Assembly: GCA_026636295.1 (NCBI GenBank)
Contig: CP089456.1
Coordinates: 744,001-808,000, forward strand
DNA: 64,000 nt
From: Medakamo hakoo
Taxonomy: Eukaryota; Chlorophyta; Trebouxiophyceae; Coccomyxaceae
Reading direction: 5' to 3'
A model generated the notes under the pieces. It made no database searches and was not told where the DNA came from. It saw nothing but the letters and a program-made list of their open reading frames with translations. The translations under genes and the position numbers were made by a program. Numbering within the stretch: position 1 is the stretch's first letter; every line of letters starts with the position of its first letter. This document shows positions 1 through 9,783 of this stretch, in pieces.

Positions 1-947
1 TGGTGGTGCGGCGGCGGCGGGTGGGGGTGGCCGGCGGACGGGCCCGCGCCTGACTCTGCCGGCCCGCCGTTGCCGCCGCCGTTGGCGGGGGACGCGCCGC
101 CGCCGTTGCCGCCGGGTCCGTCACCGCCACGGGGCTGCTGACCGGGGCGGGCGCCCTCCATCAGGGTGCGGGCGGCGGCCGCGGTCTCCAGGAGTGAAGC
201 GGCCTGGCGTGTGTCGTCGTGTGCGTGTTGGGGTGGTCGGCGCGTGAGTGGGGGGGGGGGGGGCTCTCCAGCCGGCCTGCCCCTCCGTCGGCGTGCGCTC
301 CCACCCCGTCTCCCCCGCCCGGACGCGCACGTCCCACGCCTCACCTCTTCCAGCGCCGACGCTTGCTGCGCGCCAATGGCCCGCAGGGCCGACGACAGCT
401 GGCGCAAGATGGTGGGCGGCACGGCGCCGCCGCCCGCGGACGAGGGCAGCGCGCGCGCGGCCGCGACCAGTGCGGTGGCGTCGGTGAGGGCGGCGGCCAG
501 CCGGCCGGCCGTGGCAGCCAGCGCGTCCGCCGCGCCCACGCCGCCCGTGCCGTGGGGTGGGGCCAGCCCACCGGACGCGGCGGCCAAGGCAGCGGCGGCG
601 GCGACGTCGGCGGGCGGCGCGGCCGCGGGCGGCGGGCGGCTCGGCGCGGCGGGCGGCGTGCGGCGGGGCGCGCCGCCGCCACCACCGCCAGAAGAGCCGC
701 CAGATAGGGCGGCCGCCATGGCGGCGGGAGGCAGCGTCGGTGGCGGGAGGCGGCTCTTGGGGATGAGGTTGGCGGGCGTCGCGCCCGTCGCGGCGGCGGC
801 GGCCTGCGAAGGAAAAAAAAGGGCGGGCGGGCAGAGGGGGGGAGGGGGGTGAAAAGAATGGCGTGTGAGGGAAGGGTGTGGGTGGGGTGGGGTGTGGGGC
901 CGTGCGAGGTGATGGTCTCTCGGTCGGAGGGTTGGGACACCCCCCAT
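1..947 (-). CDS. Glycine/alanine-rich protein, 3' part off the window (partial)
   Basis: The gene runs off the left edge, so its C-terminus is missing. Two exons are well supported by splice signals and phase: 345-803 (T-rich acceptor just above 803, GTGAGG donor below 345) and 1-203 (CAG acceptor). Exon 345-803 is exactly 153 codons and joins in frame. A tiny first exon (939-947, encoding MGG) fits the phase but has a weak donor. The protein is low complexity (Gly, Ala, Pro), with one more ordinary helical stretch around the 345/203 junction (PTILRQLSSALRAIGAQQ, then AASLLETAAAARTLMEG). I recognise no family. It could be a regulatory or scaffold protein; nothing in the visible part shows enzymatic motifs. 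Confidence 0.45.
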   Translation of the reverse strand, partial: MGGVPTLRPRDHHLARPHTPPHPHPSLTRHSFHPPPPLCPPALFFPSQAAAAATGATPANLIPKSRLPPPTLPPAAMAAALSGGSSGGGGGGAPRRTPPAAPSRPPPAAAPPADVAAAAALAAASGGLAPPHGTGGVGAADALAATAGRLAAALTDATALVAAARALPSSAGGGAVPPTILRQLSSALRAIGAQQASALEEVRRGTCASGRGRRGGSARRRRGRPAGEPPPPPLTRRPPQHAHDDTRQAASLLETAAAARTLMEGARPGQQPRGGDGPGGNGGGASPANGGGNGGPAESGAGPSAGHPHPPPPHH

Positions 948-978
948 GGGTTTTTCGCAACCCACGGCTCGAGGAGGC

Positions 979-1796
979 CTACGACGGGCTCTCTTCCCCA
1001 CTCGTGCGAACTTCCAGGGCTTCCTGCTCCCGTTGCGAGCGAAAAAAGGCGGGCGGCGGGGCGGTCGCCCGTCCGTTTTTGGCGCGAAAGTCTGGTCGCT
1101 CGACGAATGGGCGTGACTCAGACGGGCCGGCTCCCCACCCACGCCATCCTTGGCCGGGCCGACGGCGGCCGTGGCGGGTGCGCACGCCCGCCCCTCCCGT
1201 CCGCACCCCCCAAACAATCAAGCCTGTGAACCCTCGCTCCCCAGGAAAAGAAAAACGCACCGCATTCCGCACCCTTTTAGCGGCTTGCCGGGGCGCGACG
1301 GGCCCTGCAGCACAGCCGACGTGGTGCCGCCCCGCCTCCAAGCCCGCCCCGCATTTGGGGCAGGCCCGCAGCTCGCACCCGTGGCCGCGCTCACGCCCGG
1401 AGCCGCGGACGTCGGGCGGGGAGCGGTGGTGGACTTTGAGGCGCCTGCGGATGGATGGTGGGAGGGAAAAAGATTTTTTAGTGTGCGTGAGAGGGAAAGC
1501 GGCCAAGCGCACGGACGGGCGGCGGTAGGCGGTGAATGGGCGCCTTCCGCCACGCCATCGCTCCCAATCGGAAGTGCACATGTCGTAGTATGCCCGGAGA
1601 GCGGCGGCATCCCACAATCACTGCGTCCCGCGCTGGCGTTTTCGTATTAGGCGCAGCTGTCCGAGCATGCCTGCGCGCCCCCCTCCGACAACACGCACCA
1701 CAGCTCGGCAAACGACCGGTTGCACCCCGGCCACGGGCACACAAACCGCTCCTCCGTGCCCTGTATGGCGCCTCCAGCTGTCCCAGCCTCGGACAT
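979..1796 (-). CDS. Small zinc-finger protein with a C2H2-like N-terminus and a CPKCG knuckle
   Basis: Exon 1 is 1699-1796 (ATG at 1794-1796) and exon 2 starts at 1444. The TG|G join restores a tryptophan codon and the frame. The N-terminus reads ...RFVCPWPGCNRSFAELW then RLKVHHRSPPDVRGSG, i.e. C-x4-C-x12-H with an HH pair, as in C2H2 fingers. A second cysteine/histidine cluster follows (GCELRACPKCGAGL...HHVGC). Codon use becomes poor after about 1280, so the last exon may end there and splice onward; the open frame otherwise stops at 979. A nucleic-acid or protein-binding role is likely by analogy with zinc fingers, but the exact family is not recognised. The gene is tandem with the GCK-COX6B gene upstream. 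Confidence 0.55.
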
Positions 1797-2283
1797 GGCG
1801 GGAGTCAACGGTGGCGCGTCCGGACCGCGCGGCCCGGACGCGGCGGCCAACAACAGGAGCTTTGCCGTTGTATAGGAGAGAGAGGGGAGCGCGCGCGGGC
1901 GCACAAAGGACGTCGCGGCCCCTCTCGCGCTGTCGGCGGACAGAGGCCGTGCCTCCCACGCGCAAGAGGGGGAGGCCCTGGGCGGTCAGGTGGCCAGGGT
2001 CAGGGAGGGGAAGGGCGCGCCTGGACGCGGCGGCGGGCGAGGGAAAGGAGCACGGATGCAGGGAGTGCGGGCGCGAAAGACCTCCGACCACGCGGCTCGT
2101 GCCAAAAGACGGGGGAGTGGTGGGGCGGGGGCCAGGGAGGGAGCGCTCTCTGTGTGCCCTCCTCTGCCCCGTGCGTGCAACGACAGGCCTTTGCGCAACG
2201 ACAGGCTCCCCAACCTCCCCGTTGCACACAACACACACGTGCCCCCCACGCCCCCCCAGCAGCAGCAGCGCGCGCGCGCCCCA
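1797..2283. other. Intergenic, 487 bp, no gene seen
   Basis: This lies between the zinc-finger start and the stop of the GCK-COX6B gene, both on the minus strand. It should hold the 3' UTR of the latter and the promoter of the former. Open frames here have poor composition and no recognisable motif. Confidence 0.5.
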
Positions 2284-3378
2284 CTAATACTTGCCCGGCC
2301 ACGTCCCCGCCTCCCGCTGCTCATTCCACTTGTCCACCCACTCGGACGGGCACAGGGAGCGGTACGTCCGCGCGAACCCGCCGCACGCTTCCTCGCTGGC
2401 GCCGGGCTCGGCCATGCACTTGTGGAACATGTTGTACGCCGTGTAACAGTGCCGGGCTTGGTTGGTGGCCGGGAAGCGCGGGTCGGCTGGCGGCGTGGAG
2501 AGGGCGAGGGCGGGCGCGCCGGCGCTGGACGGCGAGAGCGTCGCCGCCGCGACCGCGTCAGCCAGGGCGCCCGCCGCCGCGCCCGCCGCGTCAGCCGGCG
2601 CGACGACGGTTTCCGCCGCGGCCAGGCCGGCGGCCGCGGCGGCGGCGGCGGCGGCCGCCACAGGCGCGGGCGCGGCTTCTTCCGCGGGGGCCGGGCTGGC
2701 GGCCGCGACAGGCGCCGGCTCGGCCGACGGCCCCGCCGCCTCGCCCCCTTCCTTGCCAGCCAAGGCCGCGTCCGCGACGAGCGCATCCGCGTCCGCCAGG
2801 AAATCCTTGTAATAGTCGGCGTGGCCGCGCATGCATTCCTGCAGCGCGGCCGTGGCGGGGTGGCAGGCCGCAGCAAAGTCGTCGCCCGCGGCGCGGTGGT
2901 CGTCCACGCACTTGGACCAGGCCTGATTTGCCGTTGTGTGAGTGGAAAGAGCGGGCGTGGAGAGGCTGAGGTTTACTGTCCGGCGTCGAAAGGCCCGGCG
3001 GCCGTGCCTGGAAGCATAGGGGTTTGCGCCTGGGAGGCACGGGGGGTGTGCAGCGCCCCGCGCCGCGCGCCGCGCGCCGCGCTGGCCGCTGGTCGTCGCG
3101 CTCGCACACAAACCGCCTCGCCGGCGCCCTGCCCACACCCCCAACGCCGCTCCCAGACGCACCTCAAACTCGTCCTTGCAGCCGCCGCCCTTCATGAACA
3201 CGCAGAAGCCGCACTCCTCCTCAGGCTCGGCTTCATCGGCCGCGTGCTCGGCCGAGACGGACGCATCGGCAGCCGCGGCCGCGGCTGCCGTCGCGGCCGC
3301 GACCGCGTCGGCCGCCGCGTCCGCCGCGTCCGCCGCGTCGGGCTCGTGAGAAGAGGCGTGCGGGTCCCCGCCAGACAT
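2284..3378 (-). CDS. GCK-domain / cytochrome c oxidase subunit VIb fusion
   Basis: Two exons, 3163-3378 (72 codons) and 2284-2922, join in phase 0 at GAG|GCC to give 284 aa. After an Asp/Ala-rich leader, residues about 52-115 form a GCK domain (ECGFCVFMKGGGCKDEF, then KCVDDHRAAG, ACHP, ECMRGHADYYKDF). An Ala-rich linker of about 100 residues follows. The last 60 residues are a COX6B domain with CX9C (C-YTAYNMFHK-C) and CX10C (C-GGFARTYRSL-C) and the typical EWVDKWNEQREAGTWPGKY end. COX6B is an intermembrane-space subunit of complex IV that bridges the dimer. GCK domains are small six-cysteine modules of unknown function, usually in separate proteins. The fusion is read within one uninterrupted exon, so it is not a splicing artefact. 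Import by the disulphide relay is likely. Confidence 0.85.
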   Translation of the reverse strand: MSGGDPHASSHEPDAADAADAAADAVAAATAAAAAAADASVSAEHAADEAEPEEECGFCVFMKGGGCKDEFEVRLGAALGVWAGRRRGGLCASATTSGQRGARRAARGAAHPPCLPGANPYASRHGRRAFRRRTVNLSLSTPALSTHTTANQAWSKCVDDHRAAGDDFAAACHPATAALQECMRGHADYYKDFLADADALVADAALAGKEGGEAAGPSAEPAPVAAASPAPAEEAAPAPVAAAAAAAAAAGLAAAETVVAPADAAGAAAGALADAVAAATLSPSSAGAPALALSTPPADPRFPATNQARHCYTAYNMFHKCMAEPGASEEACGGFARTYRSLCPSEWVDKWNEQREAGTWPGKY

Positions 3379-3454
3379 TGGACCTGGCTTGGTCTGGCGG
3401 ACGGGTGAGGGGCGGACGGGATGGAAGAAGAAAACTGTGCTCTGCGACCTCGCT

Positions 3455-4466
3455 TCATTTTTTGGCTGCACCACCTCCGGCCCTTTTCTTCGCCGGCGCT
3501 CCGGCCGCAGCGTCCTCACCACCACCTCCCGCGCTCCCGACAGCCGCGCCCACCGCCACGTTCAACACGACCCGCTCCCCACCCGCCCCTAAGATCTTCA
3601 GCGGCAGCGCGTGCCGGCCCTGGCGCGTGATGGGCAAGCCCGCGCCCGTGAAGAGGGCCGGGTCGAGCGAGATGCGTTTCTGTTCGGCGACGGCCGTGCA
3701 GACTTCCGGCGCGGCGATCGCGGACTTGAAGGCGCCGTCCCGGCCGGCGGACCGCACGATTTCCTGTTTTTTTTTGGAGGGAGGGAAGGAGGGAGGGGTG
3801 AGTGTGCGTTTGCCTGGGAAGGGCGCGCGGGGCGGCAAGAGGGCGACGCGCCCGCCCGCCCCTCTGCCTCCCACCACCAACGCACCACCTCTCCTCTGGT
3901 CAGCTGGCGCACGACGGACGCCAGGCGGCGCTGGGCAGCGGCCGCTTCAGCGGCGGCCGCGTCGGCCACGGTGGAGGTGGCGGTGGTTGAGGTCGTCGTG
4001 GGGGCGCCCTGTATTGTTTTAGAGGGAATGCAAAGTGAGGAATGCAAACGTGGGCGCAGAGCCCCCGTGACCGCACTCGATCCGCAGGCGAAGGATGGAG
4101 GGTCGACGCGCGTGCTGCACCTGCGGCCGCGCGTGCTTCCCAGGCGAAGAAGAGAGACTAGACGGCCGCGCTAGGTTGGGCCGCGCAATCGCTACCAAAA
4201 CTCACCTCTGCCGACCCTCGCCGCCGGTGCCGCCCGCCCGCCGACACGTCCAGCACCGCCAAGCCCTGGGGGATGAGGTAGTTGCGGGCGTGGCCCGGCC
4301 GGACGGTCGCCGCGTCGCCGGGCGCGCCGAGACCGTCGACGGGCGCGGTCAGGCGGACGCGGACGCGCGTGGAGGCCGAGCGGGCGTGGCCGGCCAGCCT
4401 CCCGCTGGTGGAGGGCGGGGAGCGCGTGCACGCGACCGCGCCGGCCGCGACGAAGCGGGCCCACAT
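3455..4466 (-). CDS. Organellar ribosomal protein bL9
   Basis: Exons 4206-4466, 3889-4008 and 3455-3763 all join in phase 0, giving 229 aa. A basic leader (about 40 aa, Ser/Arg/Ala-rich) looks like a transit peptide or presequence. The N-terminal bL9 domain is clear: VRVRLTAPVDGLGAPGD followed by VRPGHARNYLIPQGLA, the hallmark GYARNFLIPxGxA region. A helical spacer (exon 2) leads to the C-terminal domain (EIVRSAGRDGAFKSAI). The tail is Lys/Ala-rich. bL9 sits near the L1 stalk and helps keep frame in bacterial-type ribosomes. Plastid versus mitochondrial targeting cannot be decided by eye. Confidence 0.85.
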
Positions 4467-4550
4467 CGTGTGCGAGACAGTGTCGTCGTGCGGGGAAACA
4501 AGAAAAAGCACGCGACTCTGGAGTCGATCGGGCACACCTTAGCCATCATT

Positions 4551-5449
4551 CTACAACAGTTCGACGATGCAACACTCCCACTCGCCCGGCCCGCCATTCA
4601 CCAGTGTGCAGCCGGGCTCGACCTCCCCCTCCGTCCAGGCGACGCCCTGGTCCGCCCGAGCCGCCCGGACGAACAGGGAAGCCGGCGGGCCGCCCAACCC
4701 GGCGCCGCCGCCGCGGACGGTGATAGCTACAGCGGGCGGGCGCACGGCCGGCGCGCCGCACGCCTCCCCCGGCGCCAGCACGGTTCTGAGGGTGCGGAAG
4801 CCGGGCCCGGACGCGGCAACAGTGAATGGCGGAGCGGGCGGTGGGGGCGGCGGGCCCTCCTCCCTGCCACCGCCGCCCCTCACCTCCACGCCGACGATCC
4901 GGGCGGGCGCCTCTCCAGGCGGGCAAAAAATGCGATGGACCAGCGGGCGGCGCGGGTCCGGGACGACGAACGCAAACGCGGCGCCAGGCGCCAGCGCCAT
5001 CTGGCCCGGCACGAGGCGGGCTGGCATGGCAGGGCCGTCGCCGTCAGTCTCCTCGCATGCCCACTCGACCGTCTCCGTGCGGATGGGAGAGGGCGGCGCG
5101 CTCACCACGACATATGCAGTCACGCCGACGTGCGAGTGCAAGAGCGTGGACGCGCCCGGCGGGATGACGGCCTGGTAGACGGTGAAGGCGGCGCCGCGGC
5201 CGAGCGTGGAGTGGAGCGGTTCGTCGGCCCAGGGGATGGCCGGGCCGATGTCGGGCCTGTCCCCGCCATGGAGAGGGGGAGAGAGAGCGAGATTGAGAGT
5301 GTGGGTGCGGGGTCCGCTTCGCGTGACCGCGTCTGAACGTGGGCGCGGGCGTGAATTTGGCTTTGCATGCGTGCGCACAAGTCTGGGCTGTCCAACTAGA
5401 ACAACAGAAGGGTGAAAAAACGCACGACGGACCTGTGGACGCGCGGCAT
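4551..5449 (-). CDS. Cupin-fold protein, function unknown
   Basis: A 17-nt first exon (5433-5449, MPRVH plus two bases) joins exon 4551-5256 in phase 2, giving 240 aa. The longer upstream frame beginning at 5495 does not match the acceptor phase, so I prefer the 5449 ATG. The first half has a cupin signature: a proline/glycine strand turn then TLLHSHVGVTAYVV (HxH) and a later strand with H (PLVHRIFCPPGEAP). The second half repeats the strand pattern without metal-binding histidines, suggesting a degenerate second cupin barrel. Cupins include oxygenases, isomerases and small-molecule binding proteins; the substrate is not predictable here. Confidence 0.65.
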
Positions 5450-5499
5450 TGGCAAGAACGCGGCTCGTTGGGAGGAGTGTTGAAACTTCGGCCAAAACT

Positions 5500-5826
5500 T
5501 CAACCCTCCCTTTCCGCGGCCGCTACCCCGCCGTCCGGCTGGATGACCGCCACGACCACACGCGGTTGGCCGCACCGCCGGGCCGCGCCTCTGGCCGACT
5601 CCTCGTCAGCGCCGCCGCCGCCGTCGCCGCGTCGGCTGTGGCAGTGCCCGACCACGAGCGCGGCCACCACGCACGCGATGGGGACCAGGACGCCAATCAC
5701 CGCCGCCAGGGCCGGCACCCAGACCCACGCGCCGCCGGGCCCGGCGGGGGCGGCCCAGCCGGGCTCCGGGTGCGGGGGGCACCGCCGGGCCGCGCCCGTG
5801 GCGTTGCCAGCCGAGGAGGCGTTCAT
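5500..5826 (-). CDS. Small single-pass membrane protein (possible GDU-like)
   Basis: This is a single-exon frame of 108 aa starting at the ATG at 5824-5826. A short extracellular-like head (NASSAGNAT, two possible N-glycosylation sites) precedes one transmembrane helix (WVWVPALAAVIGVLVPIACV plus flanking AALVVG), then a Gly/Arg-rich tail with PRVVVAVIQPDG. The layout (short lumenal head, one helix, a hydrophobic VIxxG-like motif soon after) recalls plant GLUTAMINE DUMPER proteins, whose motif is VIMAG, but the match is loose. It lies head-to-tail between the PfkB kinase and the cupin gene. Confidence 0.5.
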   Translation of the reverse strand: MNASSAGNATGAARRCPPHPEPGWAAPAGPGGAWVWVPALAAVIGVLVPIACVVAALVVGHCHSRRGDGGGGADEESARGAARRCGQPRVVVAVIQPDGGVAAAEREG

Positions 5827-5909
5827 TGTGGTCTCTTTGTGTGGGGAGTGAGTTGTTTGAGTGAGTGGGCTGCCCACCCTCCGAAACCTTTGCGACACAC
5901 AGGCTGTTT

Positions 5910-7250
5910 TCACACGGCCACGCCCGCCGCCGCCGCCTCTCCCTCCGCGTCTAGCACTGCCCGCACACCCTCCAGCGCCTCCTCCCCTGGGTCTGCTCCA
6001 TCCACGGCCACCGCCGCCCCGCCGGCCGCGCACCCGGCCGCCAGCGCGGTCCGCACGCCCTTCCCCGCGACCAGCGCTGCGAGGAAGCCGGCGGCGAAGG
6101 CGTCGCCCGCGCCGACGGTGTCTTTGACGCTCACGCCGGCCGGTGCGGGGCAGGTGGCGGTTTGCAAGGTGCGGTGGCCGCGCTCGCCCTCCCACCACAG
6201 CGCGCGCGCGCCTCTCTCCCCCAGGCTCACGACCGCCGCGATGCGCGCGTGCTGCGCCGCCAGGCGCTGGCCCGCCAACGCCGCCGCTTCCAGGCCCAGG
6301 GCGTCGTCGGCGCACGCGCTCGGTGCCTTGCCCTCGCCGCCGTCACCGTCCCACGCCCGCGCCAGGGCGGCCGCCTCCTCCTCGTTGGCAAACAGGACGT
6401 CCAGCAGTCCGCCCTCGAGGACGCGCCTCAGCTCACCGCACCGCGCGCGCACGACCTCGAACGACGCCGCGTCCAGGGAGGTCAGGGCGGGGGCGCCGCC
6501 CCCGCGGTCGGCTTGCCGGGCGGCCTGCAACAACCCCGGCGCGAAGCCCGGGCGCCACAGGGCGTAGCCTTCCACGTGGACGACGGCCGGCGCGCTGCCA
6601 CGCTCACCACCGCCGCCGCACCACCCGGCGGGGAGTTGTTCCACTGACTTCAGCCCTGTCGCCGCGCCGAGGCAGGTGCGCATGGTGCGCTGGCCGTCCG
6701 GCGTGACCAAGCACAGGCAGACGGCGGTCGTGGAGGGTTGGGGAGGGCCGCCCCCTCCGCCACTGTCCTCCGCCACCAGCAGCGCCGGCGAAACGCCGCG
6801 GGCCGCCAAGGCGGCCGCGTACTCCCGCCCCGTGTCATCGCTGCCCACCATGCCGTGGAAGGTCGCCCTACACCTCTGCGCGCCCAGGGCCTGGGCCACG
6901 CCGCGGGACACGTTGGCGGCGGACCCGCCTGGAGACCGGACGAGGGCGGTGCCGGCAGGTAACGACGCCAGCAGGCTCGCCATGGCCGGCGACTCCACGG
7001 GCAGGCAGCCGCCGGGCTCGATGCCTGGGGGCAGGGCGGGGACGTGGGCCAGGACGTCCATGACCTGTTGTGTGGGGCGTTCGTTGAACGGCGGTCGTGA
7101 AAGGAGGGGGGTGGCGGGTTGGCGAGAGAGCCGCGCGCGCGGCATCGGCGGCCGCGACACAGAAAAAAACACGCGCCGTGCTCTTGCAACACCCGCACGC
7201 CTCCTCTACTCACCGGATCGCCGATGGCGACGACAAGGGGTCGGTCCATG
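5910..7250 (-). CDS. PfkB-family carbohydrate/nucleoside kinase
   Basis: A 36-nt first exon (7215-7250, MDRPLVVAIGDP) joins exon 5910-7064 in phase 0, giving VVAIGDPVMDVLAHV, the usual first strand of PfkB proteins; total 396 aa. The N-terminal signature is GGSAANVSRGVAQALG and the C-terminal signature is DTVGAGDAFAAGFLAAL, with the catalytic aspartate in GAGD. FANEEEAAAL is the common post-strand motif. The family phosphorylates sugars, adenosine or inositol with ATP. The closest green-lineage relatives in my memory are the adenosine-kinase-like PfkB proteins of unknown substrate. No targeting peptide is seen, so it is probably cytosolic. Confidence 0.85.
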
Positions 7251-7391
7251 GAAACGCAGCGTGGGCGGCGCGCGAACGAGGCAAAGAGGGCCCGGAATTT
7301 GGGCGCGGGAGGCCCAGCGCGCCCAGTCGCAGACTGCGTTGTGCCCACACCTGGACCTCCATCGACCTGGAAAACGACAACTAACAAAACA

Positions 7392-8068
7392 CTACACGCC
7401 CGCCGCCCACTTTTTAGCCGCGCCACTCACCGCCCCCGCCAGCCCTGCGTCAAACGCATCACACCTCACCGGCATTTCCGCTTCATAAAAAGGGTTCTTC
7501 AGCACGAAATCACAATACAGCGAATACACAGTCCCCGACAGGAAAGCGGGCACGCCAGGTGTGCCGGGCGCGACGACGGCTAAAAACTTCGTCCCCGTCA
7601 GCGCTTGGAAGCAGTGCAGGTCAAAGGTGTCGGCCGCGACGTGGTCGATGCCGGAGCAGCCGGGGCGTGGAGACAGCTGGGACGCGATGGCGTGGAGCGA
7701 GTGCCTGGCGTTTTTTTTTTTTTTGCGGGGAGAGGAGCGCAGGTTGATGATGAGAGAGAGGCGCGCGAAAAAACGACAGGCGCGCGCACCGCCTCCCATC
7801 CCTCTCCCTTCCGTTCTCACCAGATGGACGCAACGCGCAGGGTGTCGTTCAGGTCCATGGCCTTGGCGGACGGCGTGAACTCCTGTGTTGTGTTGTGTGC
7901 GGGAGGCGCGAATGAGTGAGCGCACCGGCGCGAGCGTGCATGCGTGTTGGCGCGAGAGAGGGGCGGGAGGCGCCGAGCGGCCGCGGGCGCTCACTCACTC
8001 ACCCTGTTGAAGATGAGCCCACCGCTCTTGTTGATGATCCAGATGGCGTAGATGGTGGGCGGCGCCAT
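7392..8068 (-). CDS. TRAPPC4: TRAPP complex subunit 4 (Trs23/sybindin)
   Basis: Exons 8003-8068, 7821-7882 and 7392-7704 join in consistent phase to give 146 aa. The start MAPPTIYAIWIINKSGGLIF is the longin-type first strand and helix of TRAPPC4. The middle exon carries DLNDTLRVASIW, and the last exon the typical FDLHCFQALTGTKFL, YCDFVLKNPFYEAEMPVRC. The length matches the family. The protein is a core subunit of the TRAPP tethering complex, the Rab1/Ypt1 exchange factor acting at ER-Golgi and Golgi membranes. The acceptor of the last intron follows a run of 14 A on the minus strand rather than pyrimidines, which is unusual. Confidence 0.9.
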
Positions 8069-8133
8069 CTTTTTTTCGCGAAAAAGGGAACACTGCTCTA
8101 ACAATAAAAAATGTCTCCAGCCCCCCTCCACCC

Positions 8134-9783
8134 TCACGCCCGCGCCCGGACAAACAACCCGCGCGCCGCCGCGACCGCACACACCGCGCCCGCGACCGTG
8201 AACCCACCGGCGATAGCCAAATGCACGCCCCGAGCCACGGACGCCCCGACACCGCCCCCGCCGCCGCCGCCGCCGGCGAGCGCGACGGCAAAGAGCGGGG
8301 GCAGCACAAAGGTCAGCGGCGTGAACACGCCCGCGCCGATCAGGGACATGACTTCGGCGATGAAGGGCGCGGCGGCGGCGGCGGCGGTGGTGGCGACGAC
8401 GTAGGCCATGCGCGCGGCGATGAGCTGGGGCGGCAGGCGGCGGGAGTGTGGGGGCAGTGCGCCGACCGGCCGGGCGGGAGGGCGGGCGGCGGGCGCGCCG
8501 CCCGCCCCGCCGCCGCGCGCGCGCGCCGCCGAGACACCCACCGCCGCGGCGGCGGCTGCCAGGCCGCCCTCCCCGTCCAGGGAGGGCGCCGGGCTGGGCG
8601 CGGGGCTGCGCCCGTTGCCGCCGACGGCGGGCGGAGCCGCACCGCTCCCGCTCCCGCCCCCTCCCCCCCTCCTCCTCCGCGACTCCCACGCCCGGCCCAT
8701 GCCCGCAAACAGCGGCTGGGAAAAGATCTGGTACCCGGCCGCGACGTGGAGGAGGACGGCGATGTTGGCGGCCGCCATGAGCCAGGGCGGGCCGGCGCCA
8801 GGAGACAGCAGCACGTCCTCCGACGCGGCGCCGCCCCACGCCACCGCGCCGGACACCGTGACGGCCGCGTACGCGGCCGCGACCGCGCCGTACCCGGCCC
8901 ACAGGGCGGGGGCCATGTCGGCCGGGCGCGCCAGGGACGCCTGCACCTCCGGTACGATGATGTGGCCGCCAAACGCAAAGATGATGGTGCCCAGGGCGGA
9001 GAGCGCGGCCCACGTGGGCTCGGGCGGCGGGAGGCGCGGGCGGGCCTTCCCGCCCGGAGGGCCGCCGGCGGCGCGGACGCGGGCGGCCGCGACGACAGCC
9101 GCCGTCGAATAGAAAGCAGACGCGACCGCGCCCGCACCGGACACCCAGGTCAGGGCGGCGAAGTCCGGGACGAGGGAGAGCGGCGCGCAAAAGAAAAAAC
9201 CAAAGGCGGCGCAGCCCAGGGCGAGCGCGGTGCGGGTCGGCGGCGCGGCCGCGGCCGCGGTGCCGGTCCCGGCCGCGACGGCGCCGGCCAGGGACGTGCC
9301 CGCGGAGACTGTGTACGCGATGCCCAGGCCCACGCACGCCACGGATTGGAGGGCCATGACAGCGCGCCGGGCGGGCCCGCGCCCGTCGCCGGCGCCGAGG
9401 ACGCGGTCTGCGACGTCGGCGTATGTGGGCGGGCCGCCCAGGGCCGGGGAGCCGGCCACGCGCGCGAGCAGGAGGGCTGTGTACAGCGACACGCCGCCCG
9501 CCCCCACCAGCGCGGCCGTCCCTGCCGCGTTTCCGAGAGCCGCCAGTGAGTGGGGCAGGGCCAGGATGCCGACCCCCACGACGGCGGCCGTCAGGTGCAG
9601 GGCGCCGGCAAACCAGGTCGAAGAGGGAGGGGCGGGCGGTGCACCGAGCGTGGTGGTCGCCGCGCCCGGCCCGTCCAGCGCCACCGCCGCGCCCGGCGCT
9701 GTCACCACGCCATCAAAGCCGGAGATGGCGCCGTGAGGCAGCAGCGTCTTCTGGTCGGCCGCCGCCTCCTCCACGTCGGCCAT
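8134..9783 (-). CDS. Amino acid/auxin permease (AAAP) family transporter
   Basis: This is an intronless frame of 549 aa. After a soluble N-terminus, the first helix region reads GALHLTAAVVGVGILALPHS, the typical AAAP opening (GxGILALP), followed by about ten hydrophobic segments. A long Gly/Pro-rich cytosolic loop lies between the later helices, around 8440-8650. The family consists of proton- or sodium-coupled amino acid symporters of the plasma membrane or vacuole. A plant AAP, ANT1 or AVT-type role cannot be separated by eye. The ATG (9781-9783) is only 137 bp from the divergent HAD gene. Confidence 0.8.
   Translation of the reverse strand: MADVEEAAADQKTLLPHGAISGFDGVVTAPGAAVALDGPGAATTTLGAPPAPPSSTWFAGALHLTAAVVGVGILALPHSLAALGNAAGTAALVGAGGVSLYTALLLARVAGSPALGGPPTYADVADRVLGAGDGRGPARRAVMALQSVACVGLGIAYTVSAGTSLAGAVAAGTGTAAAAAPPTRTALALGCAAFGFFFCAPLSLVPDFAALTWVSGAGAVASAFYSTAAVVAAARVRAAGGPPGGKARPRLPPPEPTWAALSALGTIIFAFGGHIIVPEVQASLARPADMAPALWAGYGAVAAAYAAVTVSGAVAWGGAASEDVLLSPGAGPPWLMAAANIAVLLHVAAGYQIFSQPLFAGMGRAWESRRRRGGGGGSGSGAAPPAVGGNGRSPAPSPAPSLDGEGGLAAAAAAVGVSAARARGGGAGGAPAARPPARPVGALPPHSRRLPPQLIAARMAYVVATTAAAAAAPFIAEVMSLIGAGVFTPLTFVLPPLFAVALAGGGGGGGGVGASVARGVHLAIAGGFTVAGAVCAVAAARGLFVRARA

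Noticed and set aside
1986-2876. Long Arg/Pro-rich frames on both strands over the GCK-COX6B gene
   Set aside because: They are shadow frames of a GC-rich gene; the composition is Arg/Pro-dominated without motifs.
7690-7740. Long T run on the plus strand considered as a Pol III terminator
   Set aside because: It lies inside an intron of TRAPPC4 beside the acceptor, and no RNA gene precedes it.
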